A stretch of DNA of 39,404 bases from Ectopseudomonas oleovorans (lineage in GTDB: Bacteria; Pseudomonadota; Gammaproteobacteria; Pseudomonadales; Pseudomonadaceae): contig NZ_QASO01000036.1 of assembly GCF_003052605.1 (NCBI RefSeq), positions 1-39,404 on the forward strand, written 5' to 3'. This document shows, piece by piece, positions 35,559 to 39,404 of this stretch (position 1 is its first letter; every line of letters begins with the position of its first letter). The translations under genes were made by a program, and so were the position numbers. The notes under the pieces were generated by a model. That model saw only the letters and a list, made by a program, of their open reading frames with translations. It ran no database searches and was not told the DNA's origin.

Positions 35559-35580
35559 GTAGCCCGGTAAAGCCGGGATT
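35559..35580. repeat. CCCGG-type short palindromic repeat, copy 2
   Basis: GTAGCCCGGTAAAGCCGGGATT in the asnO-ngg gap. Same short family as 22829-22850. Confidence 0.55.
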
Positions 35581-35643
35581 TGCCGCGACTCAATGACGAT
35601 CCGGCCAAGACCGGACGTAATGAACACGGACAGGGACTATTCC

Positions 35644-37383
35644 ATGCGCTCCACTGCCTTCAACCAACGCCTGCTGCGCGGCCAGACGCCCTCCTACGAG
35701 CGCCTGCAGGCCCGCCTGGCCGAGGATCACAGCAGCCAACCCAGCCAGCCACAAGCCATTCATTGCGGCTGGGGCCGCCTGCTGATCGGCCATACCTACC
35801 CCGACGCCACTGTCCTGGCCGAATCCCTGCTGGACGAACAGCCCGGTGAACGTGACATCGCCCTGTACGTGGCGGCCCCGCACCAGGTGCTGGCGCATGC
35901 GCCTCAGCAGCTATTTCTCGACCCCTCCGACACGCTGCGTCTGTGGTTCACCGACTACCGTCCGGCGCGTCGTAGCTTTCGCGGCTTTCGTATTCGCCGG
36001 GCGCAGAACGATGCCGACTGGCAGGCCATCAACTGCCTGTACCAGACCCGCGGCATGCTGCCGATCGACCCGGCCAAGCTCACGCCTTACAACGAGGGCG
36101 GCCCGACCTACTGGCTAGCCGAGGACGAAGACAGCGGCGCGGTGATCGGCAGTGTTATGGGCCTTAACCACCAACGCGCCTTCCGTGACCCGGAAAACGG
36201 CAGCAGCCTGTGGTGCCTGGCGGTCGACCCGCAATGCAGCCGACCCGGTGTCGGCGAGGTACTGGTGCGTCACCTGATCGAGCACGGCATGAGCCGTGGC
36301 CTGAGCTACCTCGACCTGTCGGTGCTGCACGATAACAAGCAGGCCAAGAAGCTCTACGCCAAGCTCGGCTTCCGCGAGTTGCAGACCTTCAGCCTCAAGC
36401 GCAAGAACGGCATCAACCAGCCGCTGTTCCTCGGCCCCGGCCCGCAGGCCGAGCTCAACCCCTATGCGCGCATCATCGTCGACGAGGCCCTGCGCCGCGG
36501 CATCGAAGTGCAGGTGGATGACGCCGAGGCCGGGCTGTTCACCCTCAGTCACGGCGGCCGACGCATCCGCTGCCGCGAATCGCTGTGCGACCTGACCAGC
36601 GCCGTGAGCATGACCCTGTGCCAGGACAAGCGCCTGACTCACCGTGCCCTGTCGCGCGCCGACCTCAGCGTGCCGGCCCAGCGCCTGGCCGCCAGCGCCG
36701 AAGACAACGCCACTTTTCTCGCCGAGCATGGCTCGGTCGTGGTCAAACCAGTCGATGGCGAGCAAGGCCAGGGCGTGGCCGTGGATCTGCGTACGCCGGG
36801 CGAGGTGCAGGAAGCCATCGAACGCGCCCGCGTGTTCGATCAGCGCGTACTGCTGGAGAGTTATCACGAAGGTCACGACCTGCGCGTACTGGTAATCGGC
36901 TACGAAGTGGTGGCCGCGGCTATCCGCCGTCCGGCCGAGATCATTGGTGATGGCCGCCACAGCATTGGCCAGCTGATCGATGCCCAGAGCCGTCGCCGCC
37001 AGGCCGCCACCGACGGCGAAAGCCGCATTCCCAAGGACGCCGAAACCCTGCGCACCCTGCATGGCGCCGGCCTCGACTACGACAGTGTGCTGCCCGCCGG
37101 CGAGCGCCTGGCCGTGCGCAAGACCGCCAACCTGCATACCGGCGGCACTCTGGAAGACGTCACCGCGATCCTCCATCCGACCCTGCGCGACGCCGCCATC
37201 AAGGCCGCGCGCGCGTTGGAAATCCCGGTGGTCGGCCTCGACCTGCTGGTGCCTGCCGCCGATCAAGCCGAGTACGTATTCATCGAAGCCAACGAACGCG
37301 CCGGCCTGGCCAACCACGAACCGCAGCCAACCGCCGAACGCTTCGTCGACCTGCTCTTTCCGCTAAGCCAGGCGACCAGCTGA
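35644..37383 (+). CDS. ngg: N-acetylglutaminylglutamine synthetase
   Basis: Bifunctional enzyme that acetylates glutamine and ligates a second glutamine to give N-acetylglutaminylglutamine, the substrate of AsnO. At 579 residues it has a GNAT acetyltransferase domain at about 115-265 (LWCLAVDPQCSRPGVGEVLVRHLIEHG, then DNKQAKKLYAKLGF). The ATP-grasp ligase half follows (VVVKPVDGEQGQGVAVDLRTPGEV, LLESYHEGHDLRVLVIG, GLDLLVP and VFIEANERAGLANH). ATG 35644 is preferred, with AGGGA 7 nt upstream. In-frame ATGs at 35593 and 35620 run into intergenic hairpin sequence. Confidence 0.94.
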   Translation: MRSTAFNQRLLRGQTPSYERLQARLAEDHSSQPSQPQAIHCGWGRLLIGHTYPDATVLAESLLDEQPGERDIALYVAAPHQVLAHAPQQLFLDPSDTLRLWFTDYRPARRSFRGFRIRRAQNDADWQAINCLYQTRGMLPIDPAKLTPYNEGGPTYWLAEDEDSGAVIGSVMGLNHQRAFRDPENGSSLWCLAVDPQCSRPGVGEVLVRHLIEHGMSRGLSYLDLSVLHDNKQAKKLYAKLGFRELQTFSLKRKNGINQPLFLGPGPQAELNPYARIIVDEALRRGIEVQVDDAEAGLFTLSHGGRRIRCRESLCDLTSAVSMTLCQDKRLTHRALSRADLSVPAQRLAASAEDNATFLAEHGSVVVKPVDGEQGQGVAVDLRTPGEVQEAIERARVFDQRVLLESYHEGHDLRVLVIGYEVVAAAIRRPAEIIGDGRHSIGQLIDAQSRRRQAATDGESRIPKDAETLRTLHGAGLDYDSVLPAGERLAVRKTANLHTGGTLEDVTAILHPTLRDAAIKAARALEIPVVGLDLLVPAADQAEYVFIEANERAGLANHEPQPTAERFVDLLFPLSQATS

Positions 37384-37422
37384 TTTCAGCGGGCAACGAA
37401 CCAGACAGCCCCAGGAGACTCC

Positions 37423-38622
37423 ATGCAGCCACTCCCCGAACCCGACCTCGACTATATGCAGAAAGTGCTGCTGGAGATGCTTGCCATCCCCAGCCCCACC
37501 GGTTTTACCGACACCATCGTGCGCTACGTCGCCGAGCGCCTCGAAGAGCTGGAAATCCCCTTCGAGCTGACCCGCCGTGGCACCATCCGCGCCACCCTGC
37601 GCGGGCGTCAGAGCGAGTACGAACGTTTCGACCGTGCCGTTTCCGTGCACCTCGACACCATTGGCGCCATCGTCCGCGAGATCAAGGACAACGGCCGTCT
37701 CGGCCTGGCACCGGTGGGCTGCTGGTCGAGCCGTTTCGCCGAGGGCAGTCGCGTCAGCCTGTTCACCGACAACGGCGTGATTCGCGGCAGCGTGCTACCA
37801 CTGCTGGCCTCGGGGCACGCCTTCAACACCGCCGTCGACAGCATGCCGGTGAGCTGGGATCACGTCGAACTGCGCCTGGACGCCTACTGCGCCACGCGCG
37901 CCGACTGCGACACGCTGGGCATTGCGGTGGGCGACTTCGTCGCCTTCGACCCGTTGCCGGAGTTCTCCGAAAGCGGCCATATCAGCGCCCGTCACCTCGA
38001 TGACAAGGCCGGCGCTGCGGCGCTGCTGGCCTCGCTCAAGGCCATTCGCGATCAAGGCCTGCAACCGATGATCGACTGCCATCCGCTATTCACCATCACC
38101 GAGGAGGTGGGTTCCGGCGCCGCCGCCGCCCTGCCCTGGGACGTCAGCGAGTTCGTCGGCATTGATATCGCCCCGGTCGCACCAGGCCAGCAGTCCAGCG
38201 AGCACGCCGTCAGCGTGGCCATGCAGGATTCCGGCGGCCCCTACGACTATCACCTGTCGCGCCAGTTGCTGCGCCTGGCAGCTGAATATGAGGTACCGGT
38301 TCGCCGCGACCTGTTCCGTTACTACCACAGCGACGCACAGTCAGCAGTCACCGCCGGCCATGACATCCGCACCGCGCTGTTGGCCTTCGGCTGCGACGCC
38401 ACCCATGGCTACGAGCGTACCCATATCGACAGCCTCAAGGCCCTCAGCCGCCTGCTCACTGCCTACATGATGAGCCCGCCGGTGTTCGCCAGCGATGCGC
38501 AACCGGCACAGGGTTCGCTGGAGCGCTTCAGCCACCAGCTGGAGCATGACGCTCAGATGGAAAGCGATACCCGTGTACCACCAGTGGATAGCCTGCTCGG
38601 GCAACGCGAACAGGATGCTTGA
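37423..38622 (+). CDS. NAGGN-system M42-family peptidase
   Basis: A 399-residue dizinc aminopeptidase-like protein found with asnO and ngg. Metal and catalytic residues appear in order: VSVHLDTIGAI (His, Asp), ARHLDDKAGAAALL (bridging Asp), TITEEVGSGAAAA (catalytic and ligand Glu), GIDIAP (Asp) and CDATHGYERTH (His). Its natural substrate is not established. Breaking down NAGGN once osmotic stress ends is plausible, because M42 enzymes act on small peptides (inference). AGGAG lies 5 nt before ATG 37423, 39 bp after ngg, so it is the third gene of the operon. Confidence 0.92.
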   Translation: MQPLPEPDLDYMQKVLLEMLAIPSPTGFTDTIVRYVAERLEELEIPFELTRRGTIRATLRGRQSEYERFDRAVSVHLDTIGAIVREIKDNGRLGLAPVGCWSSRFAEGSRVSLFTDNGVIRGSVLPLLASGHAFNTAVDSMPVSWDHVELRLDAYCATRADCDTLGIAVGDFVAFDPLPEFSESGHISARHLDDKAGAAALLASLKAIRDQGLQPMIDCHPLFTITEEVGSGAAAALPWDVSEFVGIDIAPVAPGQQSSEHAVSVAMQDSGGPYDYHLSRQLLRLAAEYEVPVRRDLFRYYHSDAQSAVTAGHDIRTALLAFGCDATHGYERTHIDSLKALSRLLTAYMMSPPVFASDAQPAQGSLERFSHQLEHDAQMESDTRVPPVDSLLGQREQDA

Positions 38623-38658
38623 AGGCCATCGGCCATAAAGGCAAAGTGACACACAGGA

Positions 38659-38686
38659 CAGGGGGGGAACACAGGTTCCCCCCCTG
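38659..38686 (+). terminator. Long G7/C7 hairpin after the NAGGN operon
   Basis: CAGGGGGGGAAC (38659-38670) and GTTCCCCCCCTG (38675-38686) form a perfect 12-bp stem with loop ACAG, 37 bp past the peptidase stop. No T run follows, so termination is likely but not certain. The G7 run could also form other structures. Confidence 0.5.
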
Positions 38687-38761
38687 ACGTGTTCTGCCCC
38701 TTGCGGCAGCCACCCGGCACGCTAAAAGCCGCCCACGCGCAGGGTCACCAGAGGTTCACGG

Positions 38762-38914
38762 ATGCCTCGTTTCTGTCTGGCTTTTCTGCTTTTCTGCCTG
38801 ATCGGCCAAGCTGGGCATTACAGCCCGTGGTGCTGGACAGTCAGGAGCAGCGCCTGTCGCTGACACCCTACCTGGGCAAGCTGGAACATCCTCGCCAGCC
38901 TGACCGTTTCGCTG
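38762..38914 (+). pseudogene. Decayed N-terminal fragments of a membrane sensor-like gene
   Basis: ATG 38762, with GAGG upstream, opens MPRFCLAFLLFCLIGQAGHY, a signal-peptide-like start, then stops at about 38860. A shifted frame reads VVLDSQEQRLSLTPYLGKLEH, which resembles the start of the extracellular domain of 7TMR-DISM sensor proteins. A third stretch encodes a TM segment ILASLTVSLVSLILLLTGLYVW in the frame that runs into the transposase. The pieces are not one intact gene. The family assignment is tentative. Confidence 0.4.
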
Positions 38915-39403
38915 GTGTCGCTGATCCTCCTGCTGACCGGTCTTTACGTCTGGCGCCAAGGCGGCGGACTGTCTGCCGAGCAAATTCCTGTGCTGGTGGT
39001 AAGAGATCGCAGTGGTCAGCAGGCAGACTTCAAGTTGGAAAAGCTGGATGCACAGCACATAGGGGAGCGGCTACGCCCGCTGATAGACGCGGATGCGATT
39101 CTCTGTACTGACAGCGCAGGTGTCTACGCCCATTTCGCCAAGGTTGAAGGCATCACTCACCGACCGATTAACCCGAGCCAGAATCGACGGGTTGATGGTG
39201 CTTTCCACATCCAGAACGTGAATGCCTACGACAGCCGACTCAAGAGCTGGATGATTCCTTTTCATGGTGTGGCCACCAAGTACCTAACGAACTATCTGGG
39301 CTGGCGCCGCCTGCTTGAGCGCTACAAAACACAGCTCAACCCATTGATTTGCTTGAAAGAGGCGTTGGGGTATAGGGATATGCAACAGTTAACTCAGACA
39401 TAG
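38915..39403 (+). pseudogene. IS1595-family transposase, 3' part, fused in frame to a TM fragment
   Basis: From about 38968 the product reads LSAEQIPVLVVRDRSGQQADF, then DAILCTDSAGVYAHFAKVEGITH, GAFHIQNVNAYDSRLKSWMIPFHGVATKYLTNYLGWRRLLE. This is the C-terminal DDE (ISXO2-like) domain of IS1595 transposases, including the second Asp and the conserved NAYDSRLK. The N-terminal zinc-binding part and first catalytic Asp are missing. They are replaced by a hydrophobic segment ending YVWRQGGG. The frame ends at TAG 39401-39403. A relic of insertion and deletion, not an active element. Confidence 0.75.
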
Positions 39404-39404
39404 C

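Overview
The window looks like the chromosome of a Pseudomonas, most likely from the P. mendocina / P. pseudoalcaligenes / P. oleovorans side of the genus. This is inferred from high GC, REP elements carrying GTAGGAGC, and protein sequences and gene orders that resemble P. aeruginosa from memory: argG-motY-pyrC-rnt; pepN-DUF2797-yeaC-rhomboid-phosphoesterase-nadK-DUF1853 through fadH, nitrilase, AraC and tRNA-Val/Asp/Asp; and the NAGGN osmolyte genes. Most of the window is therefore core housekeeping sequence, cut by several mobile or decayed pieces.

Layout. 1-200: the 5' end of an IS110-family transposase and its flank. 203-1132: nth (DNA repair) and a small acidic protein. 1256-5392: argG and motY on the minus strand, then pyrC-rnt on the plus strand. 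motY has a FliA-type promoter. 5500-7425: a complete group II (class C) intron encoding a reverse transcriptase, sitting just past the terminator of the next gene. 7480-14567: a four-gene minus-strand envelope module (DUF1302, DUF1329, YCF48-type beta-propeller, RND/MMPL permease), probably moving a hydrophobic molecule or lipid. It has a sigma-54-like promoter, an Hfq/Crc-type motif at a ribosome binding site, and a central AT-rich mosaic block inside the DUF1302 gene.

14568-15183 is non-coding (terminator plus a REP doublet). 15184-21802: the tightly packed nadK-phosphoesterase-rhomboid-yeaC-DUF2797-pepN run, with DUF1853 divergent. 22913-26356: a coiled-coil protein, a PLP enzyme (ACC deaminase / D-cysteine desulfhydrase family) and a double cyclic-nucleotide-binding plus rhodanese protein. 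26357-27119 is non-coding and holds a roughly 180-bp nested palindrome, a sigma-54-like promoter and an Hfq/Crc-type motif. These precede an internally deleted TAXI-TRAP binding protein gene. 27521-32402: an NTF2-like protein, fadH, a nitrilase-fold protein lacking its catalytic residues, an AraC-type regulator and an antisense 28-residue acidic protein. 32552-32923: two identical tRNA-Asp genes and tRNA-Val behind a strong promoter. 33162-38622: a MarR regulator divergent from asnO-ngg-M42 peptidase, which make and probably handle the osmoprotectant N-acetylglutaminylglutamine amide. 38623-39403: a long G/C hairpin, decayed gene fragments and the 3' end of an IS1595-family transposase.

The parts that most deserve follow-up are the DUF1302/DUF1329/YCF48/RND module with its inferred sigma-54 and catabolite control; the fadH - pseudo-nitrilase - AraC locus with a two-helical-turn direct repeat; the nested palindrome and truncated TAXI gene; and the 28-residue antisense ORF. 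Functions come from reading the sequence. No database search was run.
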